Assembly: GCF_012328925.1 (NCBI RefSeq)
Contig: NZ_JAAXLS010000007.1
Location: 186,001-250,000 of the forward strand
Length of the DNA: 64,000 nt
From: Amycolatopsis acididurans
GTDB lineage: Bacteria > Actinomycetota > Actinomycetes > Mycobacteriales > Pseudonocardiaceae
Direction: 5' to 3'
Part shown: piece by piece, positions 17,931 to 27,196 of the stretch
Position numbering within the stretch: position 1 is the stretch's first letter
Layout: each line of letters begins with the position of its first letter
Notes under the pieces: model-generated
Told to the model about the DNA's origin: nothing
Databases searched by the model: none
The model's input: the letters and a program-made list of their open reading frames with translations, nothing else
Position numbers and translations under genes: made by a program

Positions 17931-19250
17931 ATGAGCGCACCTGCCGTCCGGCAGCGCAGTGGCACCGTGGTGGCCGCGATCTGCTGCCTCGCCGTGATCT
18001 TCGACGGGTACGACCTGTCGGTCTTCGCGACGACGATCCCGTCGCTGCTGGACTACAAGGCATGGCACCTGGACGCCGCCGGGGCGGGCGTGATCGCCAG
18101 CTACGCGTTCATGGGGATGCTCGTCGGTACGCTGATCTGCGGTTTCGCGACCGACCTTCTGGGGCGGCGCAAGATGCTGATGGCCAGCATGAGCTGGTTC
18201 TCGGTCTTCATGGTCGCCTGTGCCGTCGCGCCGAACGTGGAGTTGTTCGGGCTGTTCCGTTTCCTTTCCGGCGTCGGGCTGGGCGGGTTGCTGCCGACGG
18301 CGCTGGCGCTGTCGGTCGAGTTCGCGCCGCGCGACCACCGGAACCTGGTCAACGCGCTGGTCAGTTCCGGCTTCTCGGTCGGCACGATCGGGGCGTCGTT
18401 GCTGGGCCTGGTGGTGCTGGAGTCGTTCGGGTTCCGGCCGATGTTCGCCTTCGGCGTGCTGCCGCTGGTCGTGCTGGTGCCCCTGGCCTACTTCCTGCTC
18501 CCGGAGTCGGTCGCCTTCCTCGCCGCGAAGGGCAGGCTGGAGGAAGCCAAGCGGGTCGCGCGGCAGTACGGGCTGGACGAGCCGGTGGCGCGTGAACGTT
18601 CCGTCGAGCAGCGGGCGGGCCTGCGGGACTTGTTCCGGCCGCCGCTGCTCACGATGGCGATCGTCTTCGCGGTCACCACCTTCATCGGCCAGCTGTTCAT
18701 CTACGGGCTGTCCACCTGGCTGCCCCAGATCATGCGGTCGGCGGGCTACCCGCTCGGCTCGGCGCTGAGCTTCCTGGCGACGATGAGCCTGGGTGCGATC
18801 GCCGGGGCGGCCGCGATGTCGTGGTTCGCCGACCGGGCAGGTCCCCGGCCGGTGGCGATGTGGGGCTTCGCGATCGGCGTCGTCTCGCTGGTCACGATGA
18901 GCGCGGGCCCGCCGACGTTCGTGCTGTACATCGCGGTGGCGCTCGCCGGGGTCGGCGCGAACGGCACGTCGGTGATCCTCAACGGGTTCATCGCCACCTG
19001 GTTCCCCGCGGCGAACCGGGCGACGGCACTCGGCACGATCATGACCGTGGCGCGGCTCGGTGGTATCACCGGCCCGATCGTCGGAGGGCTCATCGTGTCC
19101 GCCGACGTGGGGGTGCGGTGGAGCTTCTACGTGTTCGTCATTCCCGCGGCGATCGGGATCGCGCTCGTGCTGCTGTTGCCGCGCAGGCATCTCGACGGCC
19201 GTCCGATCGGCGTGCTCAGGCAGCGGCAGAAGGAGCCCGCACGGGTGTGA
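17931..19250 (+). CDS. MFS transporter, aromatic acid:H+ symporter-like (AAHS)
   Basis: A 439-residue transporter with about 12 membrane segments. The first segment carries the FDGYDLSVFATTIPSL pattern typical of aromatic acid:H+ symporters, where the acidic residues couple protons, and motif A appears as FATDLLGRRKML. A long central loop (about residues 190-230) separates the two halves. It probably imports an aromatic or other carboxylic acid. It follows the quinone oxidoreductase after a 140-base gap with its own candidate operator. GAGGAGGACCGC precedes the ATG. Confidence 0.88.
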   Translation: MSAPAVRQRSGTVVAAICCLAVIFDGYDLSVFATTIPSLLDYKAWHLDAAGAGVIASYAFMGMLVGTLICGFATDLLGRRKMLMASMSWFSVFMVACAVAPNVELFGLFRFLSGVGLGGLLPTALALSVEFAPRDHRNLVNALVSSGFSVGTIGASLLGLVVLESFGFRPMFAFGVLPLVVLVPLAYFLLPESVAFLAAKGRLEEAKRVARQYGLDEPVARERSVEQRAGLRDLFRPPLLTMAIVFAVTTFIGQLFIYGLSTWLPQIMRSAGYPLGSALSFLATMSLGAIAGAAAMSWFADRAGPRPVAMWGFAIGVVSLVTMSAGPPTFVLYIAVALAGVGANGTSVILNGFIATWFPAANRATALGTIMTVARLGGITGPIVGGLIVSADVGVRWSFYVFVIPAAIGIALVLLLPRRHLDGRPIGVLRQRQKEPARV

Positions 19251-19253
19251 GGG

Positions 19254-20093
19254 CTATTCCGCGCGGCCGAACGAGCGGATCGCGGCGGTGATGAAGACGA
19301 CGGCGAACACCACGACGATGCCGATTTCCGCGCCGATCGGGAGCGTGTAGCCGAACAGGTCGACTCCGGTGGGGAAGCGGGCTTTCGCGGCGGCCGGCAT
19401 GTCCTGCGCGGCGAACACGACCCGGCGCAGCGGGTCGACGGCGTAGGTCAGCGGGTTGATCCGCGTGACGACGGTGAGCCAGGCGGGCAACCCGGACACC
19501 GGGAACAACGCACCGGAAAGGAACAGCATCGGCAGCAGCACCAGTTGCATGACGACCTGGAAGCTCTCCATCTTCGCGATGCGGCTGGCCACGAACACGC
19601 CGAACGAGGTCAGCGCGACCGCCATCAGCAGTTCGAGTCCGATCACCTCCACGACGAGCCAGGGCGTCATGCGCACCCCGATCAGCGGGGCCAGTACCAG
19701 CATGATCGTGCCCTGGACGGTGGCCACCGTGGCGCCGCCCGCGGTCTTGCCCAGCACCAGCGCGGTGCGGCTGACCGGCGCGACGAGCATCTCCCGCAGG
19801 AAGCCGAATTCCCGGTCCCACACGATGGAAATCGCGCTGAAGATCGCGGTCGTGACCACGCTCATCGCCACCACGCCGGGGAAGACGAACTTCTTGAAGT
19901 CGAAGCCGCCGGTGGTGCCCACCAGTGACGACATTCCGTAGCCCAGCACGAAAAGGAAGAGCAAGGGCTGGATCAGCCCGGTCACGATCCGGATCCTGGT
20001 CCGGGTGTAGCGGATCAGCTCGCGCTGCCAGACCATGCCCGCGGTGCGGGCCTCGGCGGCCAGGTCGTGTTCTCCTGCCGTGGTGACCATCAT
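19254..20093 (-). CDS. ABC-2 type transporter permease, DrrB-like
   Basis: A 279-residue permease with about six hydrophobic segments, in the ABC-2 family of drug and lipid exporters. The N-terminal cytoplasmic part REL-IRYTRTRIR and the central INPLTYAVDPLRR motif are typical of DrrB/NodJ-type permeases. It lies seven bases after the stop of the gene encoding the MFS-ABC fusion and would pair with that ATPase domain. Two adjacent ATGs (20093 and 20090) are both possible starts. It converges on the MFS gene, with three bases between stops. Confidence 0.88.
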   Translation of the reverse strand: MMVTTAGEHDLAAEARTAGMVWQRELIRYTRTRIRIVTGLIQPLLFLFVLGYGMSSLVGTTGGFDFKKFVFPGVVAMSVVTTAIFSAISIVWDREFGFLREMLVAPVSRTALVLGKTAGGATVATVQGTIMLVLAPLIGVRMTPWLVVEVIGLELLMAVALTSFGVFVASRIAKMESFQVVMQLVLLPMLFLSGALFPVSGLPAWLTVVTRINPLTYAVDPLRRVVFAAQDMPAAAKARFPTGVDLFGYTLPIGAEIGIVVVFAVVFITAAIRSFGRAE

Positions 20094-20100
20094 GCGCGTC

Positions 20101-22524
20101 CTATCGGCGAGCGGCCCGCGCCCGCACCATCATCGAGCGTGTTTCGCCCGGCTCGTCGCGGATTTCGCGGCCGGTGAAGTACAGGAAGACGTCGTCCAAT
20201 GTGGGGCGGTGCACGTGGACGTACCGGACCGGCACTCCGGCCGCGCCCACCAGCGTGCCCACGGCAGCCTCGCCGTCGGGCACGGGGATCATCATCCCGT
20301 CCGAGGTGCGGTGCACGTCGAAACCGGCGAGCCGCAGCGCGGAAAGCGCCGTCTCGTCATCGGCCGTACGCAGCTCCACCGTGTCGGCGCCGACGACGGC
20401 CTTCAGCTTGTCCGGGGTGTCCAGCGCCACGATCCGGCCGTGGTCGATGATCGCGATGCGGTCGGCGTACTCGGCTTCGTCCATGTAGTGCGTGGTCAGG
20501 AAAACGGTGATGCCTGCCTCGTCGCGCAGCCGCAGGATGTCCGTCCACAGTAGAGAGCGGGTCTGCGGGTCGAGTCCGATCGTCGGCTCGTCGAGGAACA
20601 ACACCCGCGGCGCGTGCAGCAGTGCCCTCGCCACCTCCAGCCGCCGGACCATGCCACCGGAAAAGGCCGACACCAGGTCCCGTTTGCGGTCGGCGAGCCC
20701 GACGAGCGCGAGCACCCGGTCGATGCGCGCGTCCCGCTCGGCGCGCGGCACGCGGTAGAGCACGGCGTGGAACCGCAGGTTCTCCTCGGCGGTGAGCTGC
20801 TCGTCCAGCGTGTTCTCCTGGAACACCAGTCCGATGTGGCCGCGGACCGCCTTCGGGTCCTCGAGGATGTCGAACCCCGCGACCCTGGCCGTGCCGGAGG
20901 TGGGCCGGGCCAGCGTGCAGAGCATGTTGATCGTGGTCGACTTTCCAGCGCCGTTGGGCCCGAGGAAGGCGAAGACCTCGCCTTCGGGCACCGCGAAGCT
21001 CACGTCGTCCACCGCGAGCACCTGGCCGAACCCTTTGCTCAACTGCTCCGCCTCGACTGCCATCGCCATGCCGGGGACGCTATCGGCGGCCTCAGGCGGC
21101 GCGAAGTGCCGAGCGGCCCGGGCGCGCGGGACCTTGGGCCCGCGCAGTGAGCGCAGGAGGTCGGGCATCACCGGCACGCCGGGCCGGTCGTCGATCTGGC
21201 GCAAATCCGCGATGCCCGCGGCGACCACGAGAACGCCGGTGACCCCGAGCAGCAACCGGGTCGCCGACAACGAAATCGCCATCCCTCCGATGTGGACCCA
21301 CCACGAGCCGCCGACGCCGACGAGGACACTCGACAACGAGATCGACAGCAGCAGCACGACGCGGCTTCCGGTTTGCACGAACGAGAACACCCGGCCGCGG
21401 ACCCGGTCGCCGACCTCGGTGCCGAGCAGCGTCACGCCGGAGAGGAAGGCCATGCCCGCACCGGTGCCGGTGCCGAGCGCGCCGGCCAGCGCGACCACCA
21501 GTCCCGGCGCCAGCGCCAGCACCACGACGGTGCATCCGGCGAACACGATCGACAACGCGAACCAACGCCGTCGGGACAACGAGCCGACCAGCAGCGGACC
21601 GCCGGCTATGCCGGCGGCGAGCCCGATGAACAGGACGGCGAACAGCAGGGAGAACGTGCCGTCGCCGCGGCCGAGTGAGCGGGCGTAGAACTGCGCGGTC
21701 CCGATCACCGCGCCCGCCCCGGCGAACGCGATCAGCACGCCGAGCACCAAGCCACGGACGAGGCGGTCGTGCGCGACGTAGGTCCAGCCGTCGGCCAGTG
21801 CGCGCAGCAGGTGCGGCTGTTCGGCCGCCGGCCGGGTCGTCGCGCTGATCTGTTTGATGCCGAAGAACACCACGGCCGCGTTGGCCAGAAAGGTCACGGC
21901 GTTGAAGAACAACGCGATCTTGGGCGGCCCCGCCCAGGCCGGGACGTGCCCGCCGAACAGGAAGGGGATGACGCCGTTCATACCGGCCATCGCCAGTGCG
22001 GCCAGCACCGGTGCCACGCCGTAGGTGGTGATGAGGGTGAGCTGGTTGGCCGCTTCGAGGCGCTCCGGGGGCAGCAGGTTGGGCACCGCGGCCTCTTTCG
22101 CGGGCCCCCACACCAGACCGAGCGCTTCGATCACGAACGTGGCCAGCGCGGCCCAGCCGAGGACCAGCGGCGCCGAAGCCGACAGCAGGCCGACCGCGGG
22201 GATCGAGGCGAACAGCACGAACCGGGCCAGATCGCACAGGGCCATGGTGTGCCTGCGGTCGAGCCGGTCGGCGAGCACCCCGGCGAGCGGGCCGAGCACC
22301 AGTGCGGGCAGCAGCCGCACCGCGATCACGCCGCCGAACGCCGCGCCCTTGGCGGCCGACCCGCTGACCTGCCCGGCCGCGAAGGTGGAGGTGGCCAGCA
22401 CGCCGAGCCAGTCACCGAGCGAGGAGAAGGCCAGCACCGTCCACATGCGCCGGAACGGGCCGACGCGCAGCGCGGCCCGGATGCGCTCCCATTGTCCCGG
22501 GGCCGGGGTGGTGGCAAGGCTCAC
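20101..22524 (-). CDS. MFS domain fused to a DrrA-type ABC ATPase
   Basis: One uninterrupted 807-residue reading frame. Residues about 15-430 form an MFS transporter of the type that actinobacteria fuse to thymidylate kinase: MWTVLAFSSLGDWLG near the start, LADRLDRRHTM, and WGPAKEAAVPNLLP. A linker follows (about 431-485). From residue 486 there is a complete ABC ATPase: Walker A GPNGAGKST (about 523-531), signature FSGGM, Walker B VLFLDEPTIGLDP and the H-loop TTHYMDE, then a DrrA-like C-terminal domain. The methionine at residue 486 (base 21069) could serve as an internal start, but no stop separates the parts and no clear ribosome site precedes it. The permease gene follows. Confidence 0.85.
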   Translation of the reverse strand: MSLATTPAPGQWERIRAALRVGPFRRMWTVLAFSSLGDWLGVLATSTFAAGQVSGSAAKGAAFGGVIAVRLLPALVLGPLAGVLADRLDRRHTMALCDLARFVLFASIPAVGLLSASAPLVLGWAALATFVIEALGLVWGPAKEAAVPNLLPPERLEAANQLTLITTYGVAPVLAALAMAGMNGVIPFLFGGHVPAWAGPPKIALFFNAVTFLANAAVVFFGIKQISATTRPAAEQPHLLRALADGWTYVAHDRLVRGLVLGVLIAFAGAGAVIGTAQFYARSLGRGDGTFSLLFAVLFIGLAAGIAGGPLLVGSLSRRRWFALSIVFAGCTVVVLALAPGLVVALAGALGTGTGAGMAFLSGVTLLGTEVGDRVRGRVFSFVQTGSRVVLLLSISLSSVLVGVGGSWWVHIGGMAISLSATRLLLGVTGVLVVAAGIADLRQIDDRPGVPVMPDLLRSLRGPKVPRARAARHFAPPEAADSVPGMAMAVEAEQLSKGFGQVLAVDDVSFAVPEGEVFAFLGPNGAGKSTTINMLCTLARPTSGTARVAGFDILEDPKAVRGHIGLVFQENTLDEQLTAEENLRFHAVLYRVPRAERDARIDRVLALVGLADRKRDLVSAFSGGMVRRLEVARALLHAPRVLFLDEPTIGLDPQTRSLLWTDILRLRDEAGITVFLTTHYMDEAEYADRIAIIDHGRIVALDTPDKLKAVVGADTVELRTADDETALSALRLAGFDVHRTSDGMMIPVPDGEAAVGTLVGAAGVPVRYVHVHRPTLDDVFLYFTGREIRDEPGETRSMMVRARAARR

Positions 22525-22599
22525 GAGCCCACATCACCACGCCGCGGTGGTGCCGGATGAGAGGACAACGGACACCGAGCAGGAGCCGATCGTCCCTCC

Positions 22600-23337
22600 T
22601 CAGGTGTCGTCGCCGTCGGTGTAGAGGTCGGCGATCGCGGGATAGTGGTTCACCACGGCCCAGGCGAGGTCGTGGAGTTTCCAGTGGCGGCTGCGGGCGT
22701 AGGTGTGCAGCCGCTCGAAGGCGTCGCTCACGCTGATGTCCGCGCGTTCGGCGACGATGCCCTTGGCCTGTTCCACGGCGAGGCGGCTGTTGATGGCGTT
22801 CTGCAGCTGTTCGGCGATCAGGTCCCGCGTCCGCATGGCGCGTTCGTGCAGCAGGCCGATCGTGGCCACGTCCGCCAGCGCCTGCGCCACCGAAAGCAGG
22901 GTGGGATCAAGGGGCCCCGCCTCGGTGGTGAACAGGTTCAGCCCGCCCAGGACCTCGTCGCGCAGGCGCATCGGCAGGGCGTGCACCGCGGCGAAACCGG
23001 CGCCGAGTGCTTCGGCGGTGAAACGCGGCCAGCGGGTCGTCTCAGCGGTCAGATCGGGGCAGCTGAGCGGGGCGCCCGTGTGGTAGCAGTCCAGGCAAGG
23101 ACCCTCCTCGTGCTGGAGCTGGAACAGTTCCAGCAGCTGCGCCTGTTCGCTGGAGGCGGCCAGCAGGTTGAGCCCGCCGCGGTTGTCGGCGAGCAACAGT
23201 CCGACCGCGTCGACACCGAGCGTCTGCTGGCACCGCACGGTGAGCAGGTGCAGGAAGTCGACGAGGTCGAAATCCGCGACGAGGGTGTCGGCCAGTTCGA
23301 CGAACGCCGTGGTGACGGCATGCTGCGGGCCGGTCAT
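22600..23337 (-). CDS. GAF and ANTAR domain-containing protein
   Basis: A 245-residue protein with an N-terminal GAF domain (about residues 20-165) and a C-terminal ANTAR RNA-binding domain (about 175-235) recognisable by LQNAINSRLAVEQAKGIVAE and AFERLHTYARSR. ANTAR proteins bind paired hairpins in nascent RNA and prevent termination. The ATG at 23337 follows GGGAGAG and overlaps the stop of the upstream GAF-ANTAR gene by four bases. The EEGPCLDCYHTG segment in the GAF domain contains two cysteines that might sense redox state or metal. Confidence 0.88.
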   Translation of the reverse strand: MTGPQHAVTTAFVELADTLVADFDLVDFLHLLTVRCQQTLGVDAVGLLLADNRGGLNLLAASSEQAQLLELFQLQHEEGPCLDCYHTGAPLSCPDLTAETTRWPRFTAEALGAGFAAVHALPMRLRDEVLGGLNLFTTEAGPLDPTLLSVAQALADVATIGLLHERAMRTRDLIAEQLQNAINSRLAVEQAKGIVAERADISVSDAFERLHTYARSRHWKLHDLAWAVVNHYPAIADLYTDGDDT

Positions 23338-24089
23338 GCATCTCTCCCGGGAGCGTGGTCGGTTACGATATCTGCGTCTCCGGGGGCGAAACGCAGCCGT
23401 CGTTCCACCACCGCGCGTGCGACGGCGGTGAGTTGCAGCTCGTGGCTGTAGGCGTGGGCGCGCAGCCGCACGAGTGCGTCCAGTACGGAGATCCCCATCT
23501 GGACCGACACCATTCCCGCCGCCTGGTGCACCTCGGCACGCCACAGGGGTGGCCTGCTCGCCGCGGCCGTACCGTTGACCGACGTGGTGATCCCGGTGCG
23601 GGCGTCGAGCACCAGCAGGAGCGCGGTGTCGGCGTAGACGAGGGCGTCGAGCAGCTGATCCTGGCTGAGCTGACCCGGGGTGTCCCGGTAGAGGTCCAGC
23701 ACGCCGACCCGGAGGGCGCCGAGCGCGAGCGGGAGACTGTGCAGGGCGTGCACGCCGATCCGTGCGGCAGCCGGTGCGAAGGCGGGCCAGCGGCGTCCGC
23801 TCAGTGGCGAGGCCAGATCGTCCACGAGGGTGGGCGAGCCCGATTCGACGGCGTCGATTCCCGGTCCCTGCCCGAGACTCGCCTGCAACTCCTCCATCTT
23901 GCCGGCGCGGGAATCGGTGAAACACACCGCTTCCAGTAACGTGCTGTCGCTGGCCAGCATCAGGCTGGCGCCGGTCATCTCGGTGGCCTGCACGCAGGCA
24001 ACGCACGCGTGTTCGGGCGCCGGCGCCGCACCATCGGTCCCGTGCGAGGTGATGTTCGCCCAGGCCCGCGTGACCCGCTCGGTCTTCAT
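23334..24089 (-). CDS. GAF and ANTAR domain-containing protein, coupled to the next gene
   Basis: A 251-residue relative of the downstream protein. The GAF part (about residues 15-165) is followed by an ANTAR domain containing VHQAAGMVSVQMGISVLDALVRLRAHAYSH split over two helices. An N-terminal CVAC pair lies close to the region equivalent to the cysteines in its neighbour. The start at 24089 is chosen by homology; a GTG one codon upstream is also possible. The two genes probably form a bicistronic unit, divergent from the ABC gene at 24299. They may act as a heteromeric sensor. Confidence 0.82.
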   Translation of the reverse strand: MKTERVTRAWANITSHGTDGAAPAPEHACVACVQATEMTGASLMLASDSTLLEAVCFTDSRAGKMEELQASLGQGPGIDAVESGSPTLVDDLASPLSGRRWPAFAPAAARIGVHALHSLPLALGALRVGVLDLYRDTPGQLSQDQLLDALVYADTALLLVLDARTGITTSVNGTAAASRPPLWRAEVHQAAGMVSVQMGISVLDALVRLRAHAYSHELQLTAVARAVVERRLRFAPGDADIVTDHAPGRDA

Positions 24090-24298
24090 CACGAGAACCT
24101 GCTGCTGCCACACCGTGGTTTTCCCATTGACCGATCTTTTCTCAGCTCGCCGGTACCCGGAAGGGCCATTGGTCCTTGCGCGATGGGGTGGTGCGAAAGG
24201 TCCTCGCAGGTGGTGTCCAACGGCCATCGCCGGGCGCGGCGCCGCGGCGCGAGGATCGCCGCACCGGCCCATCCGGGGCACGCAGTCGGGAGATCGTC

Positions 24299-25204
24299 AT
24301 GGGCGCCATCGAGGCACGCGGACTGAGCAAGCGCTACGGCGCCACGCTCGCGCTGGACCGGTTGGACCTGGATCTCGCGCGGGGTGAGGTGTACGGCTTC
24401 CTCGGCCCGAACGGCGCGGGCAAGACGACCACGATCCGGTTGCTGCTGGGCATCCACCGGCCCACCGCCGGGCACGCGATGGTCGCCGGTTTCGACGCCT
24501 GGGCGGGCGCGGTCGCGGCGCACCGGCACGTCGCCTACGTCGCGTCGGAGCCGACCCTGTGGCCGGGCCTGACCGGGGCGGAGACGCACGATTACCTGGC
24601 CAATCTGCGCGGCGGCTGCGACCGCGCCTACCGCGAGATCCTGATGCGGCGCTTCGACTTCGACCCGGTCAAGAAGATCCGCGCGCTGTCCAAGGGAAAC
24701 CGGCAGAAGGTGCAGCTGGTCGCGGCGTTCGCCACGCGCGCCGAGATTCTCGTGCTCGACGAGCCGACCGCGGGGCTGGACCCGTTGATGGAGGCGGCGT
24801 TCCGGGAAACCGTCGGCGAGGCGCGCGAACGCGGCCAGACCATCTTCCTGTCCTCGCACGTGCTCAGCGAGGTCGAGCTGCTGTGCGACCGCATCGGCAT
24901 CCTGCGCGCGGGGCGGCTGATCGACGAGGGCACGCTGGCGCAGTTGCGGCACCTGTCCGCGCGCACCGTGGAAGTGTCCTTCAGCCGTACCGGCGTGGAC
25001 CTCGAACCGTTGCGGCGGCTGGCGGGAGTGGAGGTGGCCGGCGCTGCCGACCACCACGTGATGTTGCAGGTGCGCGGCGAGATGGGTCCGCTGCTGGACA
25101 CGCTGGCCCACCTTCCGGTGACCACAATGGACAGTCGCGAGCCGAGCCTGGAGGAGATCTTCCTGGTGCACTACCGCGACCAGGCTCCGGTGCCGGCGTC
25201 ATGA
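24299..25204 (+). CDS. ABC transporter ATP-binding protein
   Basis: A 301-residue export-type ATPase: Walker A GPNGAGKTTT near residue 40, signature as LSKGNRQKVQL (the SKGN variant of the LSGGQ motif), Walker B ILVLDEPTAGLDP, and H-loop SSHVLSEVE. The C-terminal domain resembles CcmA/DrrA-type drug or antimicrobial peptide exporters. The ATG at 24299 follows GGGAGA; an upstream in-frame extension has no family similarity. Its stop overlaps the permease start (ATGA at 25201-25204). Confidence 0.92.
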   Translation: MGAIEARGLSKRYGATLALDRLDLDLARGEVYGFLGPNGAGKTTTIRLLLGIHRPTAGHAMVAGFDAWAGAVAAHRHVAYVASEPTLWPGLTGAETHDYLANLRGGCDRAYREILMRRFDFDPVKKIRALSKGNRQKVQLVAAFATRAEILVLDEPTAGLDPLMEAAFRETVGEARERGQTIFLSSHVLSEVELLCDRIGILRAGRLIDEGTLAQLRHLSARTVEVSFSRTGVDLEPLRRLAGVEVAGAADHHVMLQVRGEMGPLLDTLAHLPVTTMDSREPSLEEIFLVHYRDQAPVPAS

Positions 25205-26835
25205 CCGCCCTCGCCCCCGCACCCGTGGTCGCCGCCGGTTCCGCCGGGCAGGGCCTGCGCACGATGGTGCGCCGTCAGCTACGCGCCAACCGGACGTCGA
25301 CGATCGTGATGGCGGTACTGGTCGCGATCGCCAACGCCGTGCAGATCCAGGCCTACACCTCGGTGTTTCCCAGCGCGGCGAGCCGGGACGCGCTGCTGCT
25401 GCCCTTCGCGAGCAACGCCGGGCTGCGCGTGCTGTACGGCTACCCGTTCGACATCGGCGACGTCACCGGCTGGGTGTCCTGGCGGTCGGTGTCGTTCGTC
25501 GGCCTCGTACTGGCCGTGTGGGCCATCATGATCACCTGTGGCGCGCTGCGCGGCGAGGAGGACGCCGGGCGCGGAGAGATCACGCTGAGCCAGCCGCAGC
25601 CCCGTGCCCGCTGGTTCGCCGCCGCGGTGTGCGCCGTCGCGATCGAAACGGCGGTCATCGGCGTCGTCAGCACGGCGGCGATGGCCGTGGTCGGCGTCGG
25701 CAACCACCTGATGTCCGTCGCGAACAGCGTCGAACTCGGGCTTCAGGTCAGCCTGCCGGCGATCCTGTTCGGTGCGATCGCGGCGCTGGCCTGCCAGCTG
25801 TGGGGCACCGTGCGGGCCGCGCGGCTGTGGGCCGGGGCGGTGCTCGCCGTCGCGTTCGGCATCCGCGCCGTCGCCGACACCGGCACCGGGCTCGGCTGGC
25901 TGCGGTGGGTCTCCCCGCTGGGCTGGTTCGAGGAACTGCGCCCGCCGCAGCCGCCCGGAGTGGTGCCGCTGGTGGTCATCCTCGGCACCAGCGCCGTGGT
26001 GGTCGCGGCCGCCCTGCCGCTGCTGGCGCGTCGCGACATCGGGCTCGGTGTGCTCGCCCAGTCCGACAGCCGCCCGCCGCGCCGCTTCCTGCTCCGCACG
26101 CCGTGGCAGGCGGCGTTGCGCGACGAGTTGCCGCAGCTGGCGACCTGGCTGGTGGTCACCATGGCGATGACCGCGCTGATGGGCGGGCTGATCAAAACCG
26201 TGCTCGACCTGGTCAACCAGAACCCGGTCATGGCGAGGGTGACCGGCGCCGAGGTCGGGGTGAACGCCTTCGTGGCCGCCATGTTCTCGCTCATCCAGGT
26301 CATCGCGGCACTGCTGGTGGTCACACTGGTCGCCGGGGCGCGCGGCGAGGAGGCCACCGGGCGGCTGGAGCTGCTGCTGGCGATGCCGCGCGCGCGGCTG
26401 GGCTGGCTGGCCGGGCGGGTGGTGCTGGCCGCGGGACTGGCCGCGCTGCTGTGCCTGCTGGCCGCGCTGGCGATGTGGGCGGGCGCGGCGGCGACCGGTC
26501 AGCACGTCGCCCTCGGCGCGCTGCTGGCCGCGACCGGCAACAGCCTGCCGGTCGTGGTGGTCACGGCGGGGTTCGCCACGGCCGTGCTGGGGCTGGCACC
26601 GCGCGCGGTGTCGGCCGGATACGCGGTGGTCGCCGTCGCCTACCTGTGGGACGCGCTGGGCACGGCGTTGCGCGCGCCGCACTGGACACTCGAACTCAGC
26701 CCGTTCCACGCGCTGGCCCAGGTGCCGCTCCAGCACGTCGCCGTCACCCCCGTGCTCGTGCTGTGCGCTCTCGGGCTGGCGCTGTTCGGTGCCGGGGCGG
26801 CCGCTTTCCGCAGGCGGGACCTGGCCGCGGGGTGA
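25201..26835 (+). CDS. ABC transporter permease, large duplicated ABC-2 type
   Basis: A 544-residue membrane protein with about 12 hydrophobic segments in two similar halves, each with a cytoplasmic loop of the form GEE-GR-ELLLAMPRAR (first half ALRGEEDAGRGEIT, second half ARGEEATGRLELL). This duplicated arrangement occurs in permeases of the putative multidrug/exopolysaccharide type that pair with one ATPase. It is translationally coupled to the ATPase upstream. Substrate is unknown. It converges on the zinc-ribbon gene, 24 bases between stops. Confidence 0.87.
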   Translation: MTALAPAPVVAAGSAGQGLRTMVRRQLRANRTSTIVMAVLVAIANAVQIQAYTSVFPSAASRDALLLPFASNAGLRVLYGYPFDIGDVTGWVSWRSVSFVGLVLAVWAIMITCGALRGEEDAGRGEITLSQPQPRARWFAAAVCAVAIETAVIGVVSTAAMAVVGVGNHLMSVANSVELGLQVSLPAILFGAIAALACQLWGTVRAARLWAGAVLAVAFGIRAVADTGTGLGWLRWVSPLGWFEELRPPQPPGVVPLVVILGTSAVVVAAALPLLARRDIGLGVLAQSDSRPPRRFLLRTPWQAALRDELPQLATWLVVTMAMTALMGGLIKTVLDLVNQNPVMARVTGAEVGVNAFVAAMFSLIQVIAALLVVTLVAGARGEEATGRLELLLAMPRARLGWLAGRVVLAAGLAALLCLLAALAMWAGAAATGQHVALGALLAATGNSLPVVVVTAGFATAVLGLAPRAVSAGYAVVAVAYLWDALGTALRAPHWTLELSPFHALAQVPLQHVAVTPVLVLCALGLALFGAGAAAFRRRDLAAG

Positions 26836-26859
26836 CCAACCGGTCCGTGGCGCTCGCGT

Positions 26860-27186
26860 TCAGTCGTCGTGCGACGGGGTGCGCGCCGCGCTCCAGACGA
26901 GTTTGAGGTCGGACAGCAGTTCCATCGGCTTGGCCGACACCGACTTGGGCAGTGTGCCGGCGAACGTGAGCGGGTGGCGGCTCAGCCGCCGGAGCATCCG
27001 CCTGGGCTTGGTGGCCACGCGGTGGCTCAGATCGGCCAGGTACTCGCTCCGCAGGTCTCTTTCGATGGTCTTGCCGCATCGCGTGCACGTGATCTTCACC
27101 AGCAGCCGGCCGGCGTAGGCGAGCTCATGAGGCGTCTCGTCGCCGCACCGGGAACAGACCAGGTCCGCGTTCTCGATCTTGCTCAT
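26860..27186 (-). CDS. Small zinc-ribbon protein of unknown function
   Basis: A 108-residue protein with two CxxC knuckles, Cys11/Cys14 (CSRCG) and Cys34/Cys37 (CTRCG), separated by about 20 residues, the spacing of a zinc ribbon. The rest is basic and mostly helical with no membrane segment. The ATG at 27186 has a GTGAGG site eight bases away; an ATG at 27192 is too close to it. It begins 10 bases after the IspD stop and is last in the DRL-E1-E2-IspD operon, so it may regulate or chaperone that pathway, but its function is not known. Confidence 0.7.
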   Translation of the reverse strand: MSKIENADLVCSRCGDETPHELAYAGRLLVKITCTRCGKTIERDLRSEYLADLSHRVATKPRRMLRRLSRHPLTFAGTLPKSVSAKPMELLSDLKLVWSAARTPSHDD

Positions 27187-27196
27187 GCTCATTTCC

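Noticed and set aside
20101..21069. Annotation of the ABC ATPase as a separate gene starting at 21069
   Set aside because: No stop codon separates it from the MFS part and no good ribosome site precedes the internal ATG; kept as a fusion, with internal initiation noted.
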